A DNA stretch of 64,000 nucleotides, taken from the NCBI GenBank assembly GCA_015067075.1, contig SVND01000001.1, forward strand, positions 1 through 64,000, given 5' to 3'. Source of the stretch: Oscillospiraceae bacterium (GTDB taxonomy: Bacteria > Bacillota > Clostridia > Oscillospirales > SIG530). Below are positions 39,266-48,841 of this stretch, in pieces (positions within the stretch are counted from its first letter, which is position 1; the number at the start of each line of letters is the position of its first letter). A program made the position numbers and the translations under genes. Below the pieces are notes generated by a model. That model made no database searches. It was not told the DNA's origin and was given only the letters and a program-made list of their open reading frames with translations.

Positions 39266-40396
39266 TTATTTTCCGAATATTGAGCCGATAGAAAATCCTA
39301 CGGCGCTTTTACGCTTCGGATCTACGACCTGCTTAAATTCCGTTTCATACATCTTTGCAAACATTGCGTCCGCGCCCGATTTTGCCTTAAGGTCCATTTC
39401 AGCTTGGAAAACAGGAACAAGGCAAAGGAACTGTACTTTGTTTTCGCCTTCACCGGGAAGCGTAAATTCCTTCACGTCCATTACACGAAGCTTATCAAGG
39501 GCAACACCGCAAACTCCGCTACTTTGCATGATGGGCTTTGCCGGTGCGCCGTTGGGTACTATTCTGCCGACGTTGAGAGCAGATTTATATCTGAACGGAA
39601 TATGTCCTATCTTACGGAGCCACGCAAAGGGCCATGCAAAGCCTTGTTTTGCGCCGCCGCGCTCATTTTTATCCAAAGGCCACTGGGACGGAAGCATGAT
39701 CATAAGCTCCACACGCTTCGGCGCATCAGATCCTTCCGCGACAGTCATATCCGCCGCAGACATACCTACGGTCGCAAGTGTATAAAAATCGTGTCCGTTT
39801 GACGGCGGAATAACGACAACGTCAACGGAAACATCCTCGGGCTCATCATCGCGGATGGTATACGATATCTCGCCGATGCTGTTTTTGTAGTATTCCATCA
39901 GCGCCGCGCGCTGTGTTTCATCAAGCTTTGCAACAGATGCACCCTCAACTCTTATTTCAGCCGTGCTCTTTACGGGGGCTGCTGCAACCTTCTCTTCTTC
40001 AGTCTTTTCTTCCTCTTCCTCGTCTTCCTTTTCTACAGGGAAGTATTTCTGCGGGCTGTCATCTTCATAGGCAAAATCCTCAACGAGCGCACCTTTTTTA
40101 TTGCGGATAAACGCTGTACCGCGTGACACTTTAAGAAGAGGCAATATGGCTTCATCGTAATTTGCAACTGTATTCATATCGTACACGCCGATATTTTCAG
40201 GGTTTGCCAAATATGCCGCGTCCTCATCGCCTGCAAGAAAACGCCAACCGCTGTCGTTTCTGAACTGCGCACGTTCACGGTACATATAACCTATCTGCTT
40301 GCCCTCGACCATGATCTTATCGCTGGCAAAGCATTGACCTTTAAGTGTTGTCAGCTTCTTAATATCCTCGGGTGCTATAAACAATTTCTTTTCCAT
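39266..40396 (-). CDS. DUF2185-like + SUFU-like fusion protein with acidic linker
   Basis: N-term IGYMYRERAQFRNDSGWRFLAGDEDAAYLANPENIGVYDMNTVANYD; C-term VVVIPPSNGHDFYTLATVGMSAADMTV...RVELMIMLPSQWPL...WPFAWLRKIGHIPF. Confidence 0.7.
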   Translation of the reverse strand: MEKKLFIAPEDIKKLTTLKGQCFASDKIMVEGKQIGYMYRERAQFRNDSGWRFLAGDEDAAYLANPENIGVYDMNTVANYDEAILPLLKVSRGTAFIRNKKGALVEDFAYEDDSPQKYFPVEKEDEEEEEKTEEEKVAAAPVKSTAEIRVEGASVAKLDETQRAALMEYYKNSIGEISYTIRDDEPEDVSVDVVVIPPSNGHDFYTLATVGMSAADMTVAEGSDAPKRVELMIMLPSQWPLDKNERGGAKQGFAWPFAWLRKIGHIPFRYKSALNVGRIVPNGAPAKPIMQSSGVCGVALDKLRVMDVKEFTLPGEGENKVQFLCLVPVFQAEMDLKAKSGADAMFAKMYETEFKQVVDPKRKSAVGFSIGSIFGK

Positions 40397-40522
40397 TTCG
40401 GAGTTTCCTTTCATATCCGAAGTTCTTCGGCTCATTTACATTGTATTTTATTATATCATATAAAGGCAAACTTTTCAACAATTATTTTGCGGTATTTGTG
40501 CGGCATTTGCTTTTTATTCAGC

Positions 40523-40551
40523 AAAAACGGCGTGAATTTTTCGTCACGCCG
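40523..40551 (-). terminator. Rho-independent terminator (CGGCGTGACGAAAAATTCACGCCGTTTTT)
   Basis: Inverted repeat plus T run downstream of 40559 stop. Confidence 0.8.
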
Positions 40552-40558
40552 CTTTCGT

Positions 40559-40834
40559 CTACCAATTCAGATAGTCATCGACAACATCTGCCGCCGTTAC
40601 AGGTGTAACCTCACCGTCACTCATACTGTCCATAAGCGCCATTACCTCAGCCTTTTCCGCGCTTATGTCGTCAATTCTGCGGCTGTCACGAAACCCGTTT
40701 CCTTCAAGTGTCACTTCTATTCCGTAGGTGCTATACGGAATATCCGTTTCACTGAGAGAGCTTATCAGCTCATACCTTAAAGTTACCTTGCCCAATTCCG
40801 TGACAGTCTCTTTGCTTAACGTATACATCTTCAA
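40559..40834 (-). CDS. Small conserved hypothetical protein (DUF6514-like)
   Basis: YELISSLSETDIPYSTYGIEVTLEG pattern. Confidence 0.65.
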   Translation of the reverse strand: MKMYTLSKETVTELGKVTLRYELISSLSETDIPYSTYGIEVTLEGNGFRDSRRIDDISAEKAEVMALMDSMSDGEVTPVTAADVVDDYLNW

Positions 40835-40900
40835 CCCTCCTTATTTTTTCTACGAAAAGCATTATATAATGGTGAAAACATCTTTGCAATAGCGATTTAG

Positions 40901-41007
40901 CGACAAAAAACGACATTTTCCGACATTTTATCTGCAATATTTTCAATTCTTCCTTGACTTTTTAGCTTTACTATGATAATATAGCAACATACCGACATTT
41001 AATGTCG
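40901..41007 (+). promoter_or_regulatory. Promoter TTGACT-17-TAATAT flanked by phased CGACA repeats and a CGACATT-T-AATGTCG palindrome
   Basis: CGACA at 40901, 40911, 40921; -35 at 40954-40959; -10 at 40977-40982; palindrome 40993-41007. Confidence 0.75.
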
Positions 41008-41029
41008 TAAGAGAAAAGGAGCGAAAAAA

Positions 41030-42736
41030 ATGAGATTGGCAAAATCAAAACTTATCCACGTTCTTATCCTTGCTCTTGTACTCATGCTTTCCTTCGGCGC
41101 TATTTCTGCTTTTGCAGATAATGAGCCCGCCGAGGAAAATGTTCTTCTCGTTTCCACGGAAGCACCTGCTGAAGATGTTGAGCAGGCTCCCGAAGAGGAA
41201 GCGGCTGAGGAAGAAGAGTATCAGAGCCGATTCTTCGGCACATGGCTGGCACTTATTCCGCCTGTCATCGCCATCGGACTCGCCCTTATAACAAAAGAGG
41301 TTTATTCCTCTCTGTTTTTGGGTATCCTTTCCGGCGCACTTTTGTACGCACAGTTCAACCCCGTAAAGACAGTTACCTCGCTTTTCAGCGTTATGACCGA
41401 ATATATCGGTGACGGATGGAACGTAGGTATCCTTATCTTCCTTGTCGTTCTCGGAATAATGGTTTCCATTATCTCCAAGTCGGGCGGCGCCGCCGCTTAC
41501 GGCAGATGGGCAAGCAAAAAGATCAAGAGCAAAGCCGGTGCTACATTGGCAACAGCAGGTCTTGGCGCTCTTATCTTTATTGACGACTATTTTAACTGCC
41601 TTACAGTCGGCTCCGTTATGCTTCCCGTAACAGACAAATTCAAGATCTCTCGTTCAAAGCTTGCTTACATCATCGACGCAACTGCTGCGCCGATCTGTAT
41701 CATCGCTCCCATTTCCAGCTGGGCAGCTGCCGTTGCTTCCTCCGCTGAGGGCACAGATATCGACGGTCTTGCAATGTTCATTCAGGCTATCCCCTATAAC
41801 TTCTATGCTATCCTTACTCTTGTAATGATAATTACCATAACTCTTCTCAAGGTCGATTTCGGTCCCATGAGAACACACGAGCTCAACGCTGAAAAGGGTG
41901 ACCTTTTCACAACTGCAGATAGACCGTATGAATCTTCCAACAATAATGAAGTCAACGAAAAAGGCCGCGTTATCGACCTCGTTCTTCCCGTCATCATTCT
42001 TATCATCAGCTGTGTAGCAGGTATGGTTTACACAGGCGGTTTCTTTGAAGGCGAAAGCTTCTACATGGCATTTGCAAATTGCGACGCATCCGTAGGTCTT
42101 GTTCTCGGTTCCTTCCTTGCTCTTGTCATCACAGCTCTCATCTATCTGCCCCGCCGCGTTCTTACCTTCAAGCAGTTTACCGCAAGCATTCCCGAAGGCT
42201 TCAAGGCTATGGTTCCTGCCATCCTTATCCTCATCTTTGCTTGGACACTCGGCGGCTTCTGCCGTTCTTACCTCGGTGCAGGCGAATTCGTCGGCGCTCT
42301 CGTTGAAGGCAACGCAACAGCAGGTATAATCCTTCCCGCTATCATCTTCCTTGTATCTCTCGGTCTTGCTTTTGCAACAGGCACTTCTTGGGGTACTTTC
42401 GCAATTATCATCCCCATCGTTATCGCTATTTACCCGACAATGAGCACAGAGCTTGTTATGACTATCGCAGCTTGCCTTGCAGGCGCTGTCTGCGGTGACC
42501 ACTGCTCTCCCATTTCCGATACAACTATCATGGCTTCCACGGGCGCTCAGTGCAACCACATCAACCACGTTTCAACTCAGCTTCCCTATGCTTTGACAGT
42601 TGCAGGCGTATCTCTCGTCGGATACCTTCTTATGGGACTTATCAAGAATATCATTATCGTTCTTCCCATTGTTCTCGTCCTTATGATAGGTATTCTTGTT
42701 GCAATCAAATTTCTTCAGCAGAAAAAAGCTAAATAA
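41030..42736 (+). CDS. Na+/H+ antiporter NhaC-family protein with N-terminal signal-peptide-like and acidic extension
   Basis: IDDYFNCLTVGSVMLPVTDKFKISRSKLAYIIDATAAPICIIAPISSWAA, GTSWGTFAIIIPI, CGDHCSPISDTTIMASTGA. Confidence 0.88.
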   Translation: MRLAKSKLIHVLILALVLMLSFGAISAFADNEPAEENVLLVSTEAPAEDVEQAPEEEAAEEEEYQSRFFGTWLALIPPVIAIGLALITKEVYSSLFLGILSGALLYAQFNPVKTVTSLFSVMTEYIGDGWNVGILIFLVVLGIMVSIISKSGGAAAYGRWASKKIKSKAGATLATAGLGALIFIDDYFNCLTVGSVMLPVTDKFKISRSKLAYIIDATAAPICIIAPISSWAAAVASSAEGTDIDGLAMFIQAIPYNFYAILTLVMIITITLLKVDFGPMRTHELNAEKGDLFTTADRPYESSNNNEVNEKGRVIDLVLPVIILIISCVAGMVYTGGFFEGESFYMAFANCDASVGLVLGSFLALVITALIYLPRRVLTFKQFTASIPEGFKAMVPAILILIFAWTLGGFCRSYLGAGEFVGALVEGNATAGIILPAIIFLVSLGLAFATGTSWGTFAIIIPIVIAIYPTMSTELVMTIAACLAGAVCGDHCSPISDTTIMASTGAQCNHINHVSTQLPYALTVAGVSLVGYLLMGLIKNIIIVLPIVLVLMIGILVAIKFLQQKKAK

Positions 42737-42747
42737 CTGATAAAGCT

Positions 42748-42780
42748 TCCGCCGACCAAATAAGGTCGGCGGTTTTTTTA
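42748..42780 (+). terminator. Rho-independent terminator (CCGCCGACC-AAATAA-GGTCGGCGGTTTTTTT)
   Basis: Perfect inverted repeat plus T run. Confidence 0.92.
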
Positions 42781-42809
42781 TTGACAAATCTTATACGCTG
42801 TATTATAAT
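42781..42809 (+). promoter_or_regulatory. Consensus SigA promoter TTGACA-17-TATAAT
   Basis: -35 at 42781-42786, -10 at 42804-42809, immediately after terminator. Confidence 0.85.
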
Positions 42810-42858
42810 ATAAGCGAAACACAGTGTGTTTACTTTTTTAATAAAGGATGATGGAAAA

Positions 42859-43998
42859 ATGGCTGAATCTATTCTCGATGCATACAAAGTCACACAGGAA
42901 AAAAAGCAAGAAATTGATACGAGCAGAAAATTAAAGGTTGGTATTATCGGTACCGGTTGGATCGCCGATGCTCACGCCGTAAGCTACCTTAAGCAGCCCG
43001 ACGTTGAGATCGTTGCGGCGGCAGACCTTGTTCCAGGTAAAGCCGAAGCCTTTTTCAAAAAATACAACATAGCTCCCCGTTGCTATACATCCCATACCGA
43101 AATGCTTGAAAACGAGCACAATCTTGACGCTGTCAGCGTTTGCACATACAACGCCACCCATGCTGTCTGCACCATCGACGCACTCAACAAGGGCATCAAC
43201 GTTCTTTTGGAAAAGCCCATGTGCGTAACGCTCAACGAAGCCGTTGAAATATGCAGAGCCGAGAAAAAAAGCGGAAAAGTGCTTTCTATCGGTTTCCAGC
43301 CTCGCTTCGATGAGAACATGAAGATGATCAAAAAGATCGTTCAGGACGGCGTTCTCGGCGAAATTTACTATATTCAGACAGGCGGCGGCAGACGTCGAGG
43401 CATTCCCACGCCCTTTGGCACATCCTTTATCCAGAAAGAAACAGCAGGTATCGGCGCTTTGGGCGACATCGGATGCTATTCTCTTGACATGGTCCTTAAT
43501 GCCATTGGTTATCCCAAGCCGCTCACCGTTTCAGGCTATAAGTCCGACTTTTTCGGCAAGGATCCCAGCTATAAGCATCACGATGTTTTCGGTGTCGACG
43601 ATTTCGCTGCAGCTTTCGTGCGCCTTGAAGGCGGCATCATCCTTGACTTCCGTATTTCTTGGGCTATGCACGCCGACACTCCCGGCGATACTATCATCTT
43701 CGGCAAGAAGGGCGCGCTTCGCATTCCCTCCACAGACTGCTGGAACGGCTCTGTCGGCGGCGCAATGACTCTTTATCACGATGTCAGCGGCCTTCAGACA
43801 CAGACTACTATTCCCGTTCTCCACACAAACGGAGATCTTTTTGACAAGAAGGTGCGTTCCTTCTGCGATGCTGTCAAGAACGGCACTCCCGCACCCGTTC
43901 CCTCTTCTGAGATTCTCTATAATCAGGCTATCATCGACGGTATTACACGCTCCGCCGAATGCGGTCACGAAATCGAAATAGAAATACCCGAAATATAA
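42859..43998 (+). CDS. Gfo/Idh/MocA-family oxidoreductase
   Basis: KVGIIGTGWIADAHAVSYLKQPDVEIVAAADL; LLEKPMCVTLNEAVEI; DIGCYSLDMVLN. Confidence 0.9.
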   Translation: MAESILDAYKVTQEKKQEIDTSRKLKVGIIGTGWIADAHAVSYLKQPDVEIVAAADLVPGKAEAFFKKYNIAPRCYTSHTEMLENEHNLDAVSVCTYNATHAVCTIDALNKGINVLLEKPMCVTLNEAVEICRAEKKSGKVLSIGFQPRFDENMKMIKKIVQDGVLGEIYYIQTGGGRRRGIPTPFGTSFIQKETAGIGALGDIGCYSLDMVLNAIGYPKPLTVSGYKSDFFGKDPSYKHHDVFGVDDFAAAFVRLEGGIILDFRISWAMHADTPGDTIIFGKKGALRIPSTDCWNGSVGGAMTLYHDVSGLQTQTTIPVLHTNGDLFDKKVRSFCDAVKNGTPAPVPSSEILYNQAIIDGITRSAECGHEIEIEIPEI

Positions 43999-44002
43999 AA
44001 TT

Positions 44003-44056
44003 CACGCCTGAGCGCCCCACATAACAAGCGGACGTTCAGGCGTTTTGCACTTTTTT
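44003..44056 (+). terminator. Terminator hairpin (CGCCTGA..TTCAGGCGTTTTG)
   Basis: Inverted repeat and T run. Confidence 0.7.
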
Positions 44057-44073
44057 AAGAAAGGATAATCTTT

Positions 44074-46047
44074 ATGGGACCGGGATTCGGACCTCCTCCG
44101 TCGGAAGCAAGCGAAAGACTCAAAGCACCCTTGCCGAAAAACCTGCGCGAAGTTCCCGAATATCTGAAAAAGACGATTGGCGGCACTATATACAGACTTT
44201 TTTATATCTTCAGACTCGTTTGGGAAACTCGCCCACTTCTGCTTATCTTCATGGTCTTCATGACCGTATATAACGGCGTTATGCCCCTTATGGGCACGCT
44301 TATCACCGCAAACCTGCTCGACACAGTTGTAAAAAGCTTCACCTCGCAGGTGGATCTTGTAATTCCCCTTGTGTTTCAGTTTGGCTATCTTTTTTTGAAC
44401 ACGCTTACAGGCAGTTTATCCAACATGATAACGCAGATCACAGGCGAGGCTGTTACAAACCACGTCAAGAACAAGATAATGAACAAAGCGAAAACGGTTG
44501 ACCCTGCCTCATTTGATATGCCCGATTTTTACGAGCGGTTAGAAAATGCCAACCGCGAGGCAGGCATGCGCCCCGTAAACATTTTGCGCGCGTCCTTCGA
44601 GCTTGTGTCAAAGGTCATTTCCATGTTCAGCTATTTTGCCGTTCTCGTGGTCATTTTAAAAACGCTTCCGAGTACAGGCATGGTATTTTTCGCCGCGTTT
44701 TTGGCACTCACTCTTACCAGCGCCATCGTTTCCTTCCATTTCAGACGAAAAAATTTCCGCTATATGTTCCGCCGCTCCAAGGATCGCCGCAAAATGAATT
44801 ATTACAGCGACCTTATCGTAAACAAGGATAGAGTTAAGGAAATACGCCTTTTCGACCTGTCGGACCTTTTCATCGGCAAATATAACGAGGTTTTCGTCAG
44901 TTATTTCAAGGGAATAAAAAAACTTATCGTGCAGGAGGGCGCATGGAATATGGTGCTTTCCTTTGCCACAGCCGTTATGAACGGCGTGCTGTTTTATATG
45001 ATTGCCACAAATGTGACACAAATTGCCGATTATTCCGTATATACAGGCGCGCTAAACGCCATTTCAGCCGCCCTTGCCGCCGTAATAAACACCACATCAA
45101 ACATATACGAGGGCTCTCTTTTTATTGACAATATGATCCTTTTCATGAACGAAAAGCAAACCGTAAAGCCCATTACAGATAAACCTCTCATTCCCGAAAC
45201 ACATTGCGGTCATACTATCGAGCTTCGCAACGTTTGCTTCCGCTATCCCGGCGCAGACCGTGACGTTATACACGGGCTTAATCTCACCATAAAGGCTGGC
45301 TCTACAGTCGCCTTAGTCGGTCTTAACGGTGCAGGTAAAACAACGCTGATAAAGCTTATCACTCGCCTTTACGACCCTACGTCCGGCGTTATTTTACTCG
45401 ACGGTAAGGATATCCGCGAATATGACGTAAAAGCCCTTTATAAGCTTTACGGCATCATTTTCCAAGACTTCGGCAGATACGCCGACACCGTCGGCAACAA
45501 TATTGCATATGGCAATATTTCTAAGGAAAACGCTTTGACAGATGTTGTGCAGGCGGCAAAAAATTCCGGCGCAGATGAATTTATCGAAAAGCTTCCAGAC
45601 GGATACGACACTCCTTTGACAAGATTTTTTGAGCAAAACGCGACGGAGCTGTCTGTCGGTCAGTGGCAAAAGCTGTCCGTTGCCCGTGCTTTTTATTCCG
45701 ATGCCGATATACTCATCCTTGACGAGCCCACAGCGTCTCTGGACGCCATTGCAGAGCAAGAGATATATAAGCAGTTTGACAAGCTTCGCAAGGGAAAAAC
45801 AAGCATTTTTGTGTCCCACAGGCTGTCAAGCGCAACTATCGCTGACACAGTTGTTGTGCTTGAAAACGGATGTATCGCTGAAATCGGCACGCACGAGGAG
45901 CTTATGAAGCTGCGCGGTAAATACCATAAGCTGTTTTCAACGCAGGCTTCGCGCTACATATCTCACGGCGATACGATAAACGGCGACAACGAGCATATGC
46001 CGCCTCACGGTCACAGCTTCCCACCCCCAAGACCGCCTCATGAATAA
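44074..46047 (+). CDS. ABC transporter ATP-binding/permease protein with Pro/His-rich tails
   Basis: Walker A GLNGAGKTTL, TELSVGQWQKLSVARAF signature, ILILDEPTASLD; TM domain. Confidence 0.92.
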   Translation: MGPGFGPPPSEASERLKAPLPKNLREVPEYLKKTIGGTIYRLFYIFRLVWETRPLLLIFMVFMTVYNGVMPLMGTLITANLLDTVVKSFTSQVDLVIPLVFQFGYLFLNTLTGSLSNMITQITGEAVTNHVKNKIMNKAKTVDPASFDMPDFYERLENANREAGMRPVNILRASFELVSKVISMFSYFAVLVVILKTLPSTGMVFFAAFLALTLTSAIVSFHFRRKNFRYMFRRSKDRRKMNYYSDLIVNKDRVKEIRLFDLSDLFIGKYNEVFVSYFKGIKKLIVQEGAWNMVLSFATAVMNGVLFYMIATNVTQIADYSVYTGALNAISAALAAVINTTSNIYEGSLFIDNMILFMNEKQTVKPITDKPLIPETHCGHTIELRNVCFRYPGADRDVIHGLNLTIKAGSTVALVGLNGAGKTTLIKLITRLYDPTSGVILLDGKDIREYDVKALYKLYGIIFQDFGRYADTVGNNIAYGNISKENALTDVVQAAKNSGADEFIEKLPDGYDTPLTRFFEQNATELSVGQWQKLSVARAFYSDADILILDEPTASLDAIAEQEIYKQFDKLRKGKTSIFVSHRLSSATIADTVVVLENGCIAEIGTHEELMKLRGKYHKLFSTQASRYISHGDTINGDNEHMPPHGHSFPPPRPPHE

Positions 46048-46054
46048 AAACAAA

Positions 46055-46087
46055 AAAACGCAGAGAACAAAATCCTCTGCGTTTTTG
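46055..46087. terminator. Bidirectional terminator (AAACGCAGAG..CTCTGCGTTT)
   Basis: Inverted repeat between convergent genes. Confidence 0.85.
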
Positions 46088-46096
46088 TATGTAATT

Positions 46097-47002
46097 TTAC
46101 AGCACCAAAAGCATTACTGCTATGCTTCCGAAAATAACGCCGATCCATTTTTTCAGCGACAGTCTTTCACGGAAAAGCACTACTGCCATAACTACTGTCA
46201 GCACGAGCACGCTTCCGTTGAATACGGGAAAGAATACCGCGCTATCCATAGCGCCCGATAAGTAAAGATTGAGCTTGTGATTCATTGCCGTACCAACGCC
46301 GCAAACAACCATTAACGCAAAGGACAATAGTGTATACAGCTTCTTTTTATTTTCGCCTTCAACCTGCGCCTGATTTTTTTCCCGCTTGCCTCTTTTCAGA
46401 TATATCATCGCTACGTTTACAGCGGAATAAACAAAGGATACGGCAAAAGCCATAACTAAAAATCCGTTAAGCTCATCTTTATGGGACGATGTTTGATGGA
46501 TCTTTTGCATTACGCCTATAAGTCCGCTTGTTGCAAACGCCACAAGGCAATACAAAAGCCACTTTAAGTTTGCTTTTTTCACGTCAGAATTTTTATCAAC
46601 CGATAAAACAAAGCATATGACCATAAAAATAATCCCGATTATCTGATTAGGCTTTATATGCTCATTCCAAAAAATCGCGCCCGACAAAGTTGGAATAAGC
46701 ATTGCAAGCGACGTGATTACCGATGTATACGACCATGGTCCCAACTCCATTGCTTTCAAATTAGATATAAACTGAAGCGCTGTTATAATTCCGAAAACAA
46801 TTCCCAACACTACCGTAAACACGGACAAACTCTGTATTCCACCCCAAAGGAAAAGAACTACGGCGGCAACTATACTTATAACCGCATTGAACACATGGCG
46901 TACAAGTTCTTTGTCGGCAAAGCCCTCGGAAAAGTATTTTTTTGTTATACTCGCCGCAATGCACGCTACTATACTTGCAATCAGACAAACTGTCGTATTC
47001 AA
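46097..47002 (-). CDS. EamA/DMT-family transporter
   Basis: Ten-TM DMT pattern; FISNLKAMELGPWSYTSVITSLAMLIPTLSGAIFWNEHI, VLVLTVVMAVVLFRERLSLKKWIGVIFGSIAVMLL. Confidence 0.82.
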   Translation of the reverse strand: MNTTVCLIASIVACIAASITKKYFSEGFADKELVRHVFNAVISIVAAVVLFLWGGIQSLSVFTVVLGIVFGIITALQFISNLKAMELGPWSYTSVITSLAMLIPTLSGAIFWNEHIKPNQIIGIIFMVICFVLSVDKNSDVKKANLKWLLYCLVAFATSGLIGVMQKIHQTSSHKDELNGFLVMAFAVSFVYSAVNVAMIYLKRGKREKNQAQVEGENKKKLYTLLSFALMVVCGVGTAMNHKLNLYLSGAMDSAVFFPVFNGSVLVLTVVMAVVLFRERLSLKKWIGVIFGSIAVMLLVL

Positions 47003-47023
47003 AATAAGACCCCCAAATTTTCC

Positions 47024-47052
47024 TTGACTTTTTATTCAATCTAGTATATAAT
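47024..47052 (+). promoter_or_regulatory. SigA promoter TTGACT-17-TATAAT
   Basis: -35 at 47024-47029, -10 at 47047-47052. Confidence 0.75.
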
Positions 47053-47123
47053 ACAAGAAAATATTTTATATTTATACCCTGTTTTAATCAAAAAATACGA
47101 ATTTTCGCTCACGGAGGACTTTT

Positions 47124-47954
47124 ATGCCTGATAATATCGAACTGAGTTCTCTTCCTTTGAATTTTTCTGAAATAAAATATCATCTTGTCCATGAGAATAT
47201 CGATCCGTCAAAGCACAATTTACAAAAAAAGCCCCATATTCACGGATGCTATGAGATCTATATAAATATTGCAGGTGACGTTTCTTTTTTGGTAAACAAC
47301 AAGCTTTATCCCGTCAAAAAAGGGGATATTATACTTTCACGCCCCGGCGACGTTCACATATGCGTTTACAATTCGCCCTGTTTACACGAGCATTTTTGTC
47401 TTTGGTTTGAGCTTGCGTCAGTCTCGCCCTTTACCAATTTCACAGTAAAAGATGATTTTTCTAATCTGTTTTCTCTCAGCAGTAAAGCGCGCGAAGCCTT
47501 GCTCGATATTTTTTACAAATTGGAGCTTTCTCAGCGCGGTAATTCTCCATTATTTACTTCATCCTATATTCTTCACCTGCTTGCATTGCTCTCCGAGCCT
47601 TCATCAAAAAGCGAAGGCGAGCCAAAGTCCGCTATTCCTTCAGAAATGCAAGCCATTCTTAACTACATTGATGCAAATTTCACGGAAATACAGTATGTGG
47701 GCGACGTTGCCTCCCATTTTTATATCAGCACAGCAACGCTGAACCGTTGGTTTCGCAAGTATATTAACCTGTCGCCCCGTGAATTTTTGGAAGCGAAAAA
47801 GCTTGCTTTTGCAAAAAAGCTGTTGGATGAGGGATGTACCGTTACGGAGGTCTGTATAAGGACAGGCTTTTCCGATTGCTCACATTTTATCGCCGTTTTC
47901 AAAAACAAATTCGGTGAAACGCCTTTTAAATACAAAAAAGCCGTATTATCATGA
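47124..47954 (+). CDS. AraC-family transcriptional regulator with N-terminal cupin
   Basis: HGCYEIYINIAGDVSFLVNNKLYPVKKGDIILSRPGDVH; C-terminal AraC HTH VASHFYISTATLNRWFRKYINLSPREFLEAKKL...TGFSDCSHFIAVFKNKFGETP. Confidence 0.92.
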   Translation: MPDNIELSSLPLNFSEIKYHLVHENIDPSKHNLQKKPHIHGCYEIYINIAGDVSFLVNNKLYPVKKGDIILSRPGDVHICVYNSPCLHEHFCLWFELASVSPFTNFTVKDDFSNLFSLSSKAREALLDIFYKLELSQRGNSPLFTSSYILHLLALLSEPSSKSEGEPKSAIPSEMQAILNYIDANFTEIQYVGDVASHFYISTATLNRWFRKYINLSPREFLEAKKLAFAKKLLDEGCTVTEVCIRTGFSDCSHFIAVFKNKFGETPFKYKKAVLS

Positions 47955-47957
47955 CAG

Positions 47958-48000
47958 AAGCCTTGATAACAACTGTGTTACCAAGGCTTTTCCTTTATTT
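47958..48000. terminator. Bidirectional terminator (AGCCTTGATAACA-ACTG-TGTTACCAAGGCT)
   Basis: Inverted repeat between convergent genes. Confidence 0.8.
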
Positions 48001-48831
48001 TCTCAGGGATTTAAGCAACTTTATTTCTGCCGCATAGCCGTCAATATCGTTCGGTGTTTCAAGCACAAAAGGAAGCTCCCTCAATGCAGGATGGTTAATT
48101 ATTCTTACGATACCGTCCAGCGTCAAATGGCCTTCGCCTATCTTTGCATGGCGGTCCTTGTGGGATTCAAACCCAAACATACTGTCGTTCATATGCACAG
48201 CCTTAAGCCTGTCAAGACCGATGACCTTGTCAAAACGCTCCAACACATCGTCGAGCTTGCTCACTATATCGTAGCCGCCGTCGAAAACGTGGCACGTATC
48301 AAGGCAAACGCCAAGCTTGTCTGACATTTCAACCATATCGATTATCTGTCTTATCTGTTCAAAGCTTGCGCCGACCTCAGTACCCTTGCCCGCCATAGTT
48401 TCAAGTAAAACTATAGTTTTTTGTTCCTTGGTAAGCGTGGAATTGAGAGCAAATGCAATCTGCTCCATACCGACCTGCTCACCTTGTCCAACATGGCTAC
48501 CGGGATGGAAGTTATAGTAATTACCCGGTACATATTCCAATCGGCGAAGGTCATCCGCAATGGTCTCTATGGCGAATTTTCGCGTTTCTTCTTTCTGAGA
48601 GCAGCAATTGACCGTATACGGCGCGTGGGCAACGGCAGGTGCAAAATTATTTTCCGCCGCAAGTGTGTTGTATGCGGCGCAATCGGCTTCATCCAAGGGC
48701 TTTGCCGTGCCGCCGCGCGGGTTTCTTGTAAAAAATTGGAACGTATTTGCGCCTATTGCAATCGCCTGTCTGCCCATGGCGGCAAAGCCGTTGGAAGCAG
48801 ACAAATGGCATCCTATTTTAAACATTTCCAT
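47995..48831 (-). CDS. nfo: Deoxyribonuclease IV (endonuclease IV)
   Basis: [91 protein letters not shown]. Confidence 0.94.
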   Translation of the reverse strand: MEMFKIGCHLSASNGFAAMGRQAIAIGANTFQFFTRNPRGGTAKPLDEADCAAYNTLAAENNFAPAVAHAPYTVNCCSQKEETRKFAIETIADDLRRLEYVPGNYYNFHPGSHVGQGEQVGMEQIAFALNSTLTKEQKTIVLLETMAGKGTEVGASFEQIRQIIDMVEMSDKLGVCLDTCHVFDGGYDIVSKLDDVLERFDKVIGLDRLKAVHMNDSMFGFESHKDRHAKIGEGHLTLDGIVRIINHPALRELPFVLETPNDIDGYAAEIKLLKSLRK

Positions 48832-48841
48832 ATACCGTTTC

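Noticed and set aside
41654-42568. 304-aa minus-strand ORF opposite the NhaC gene
   Set aside because: Antisense shadow of a well supported membrane protein; low-complexity composition, no start signals
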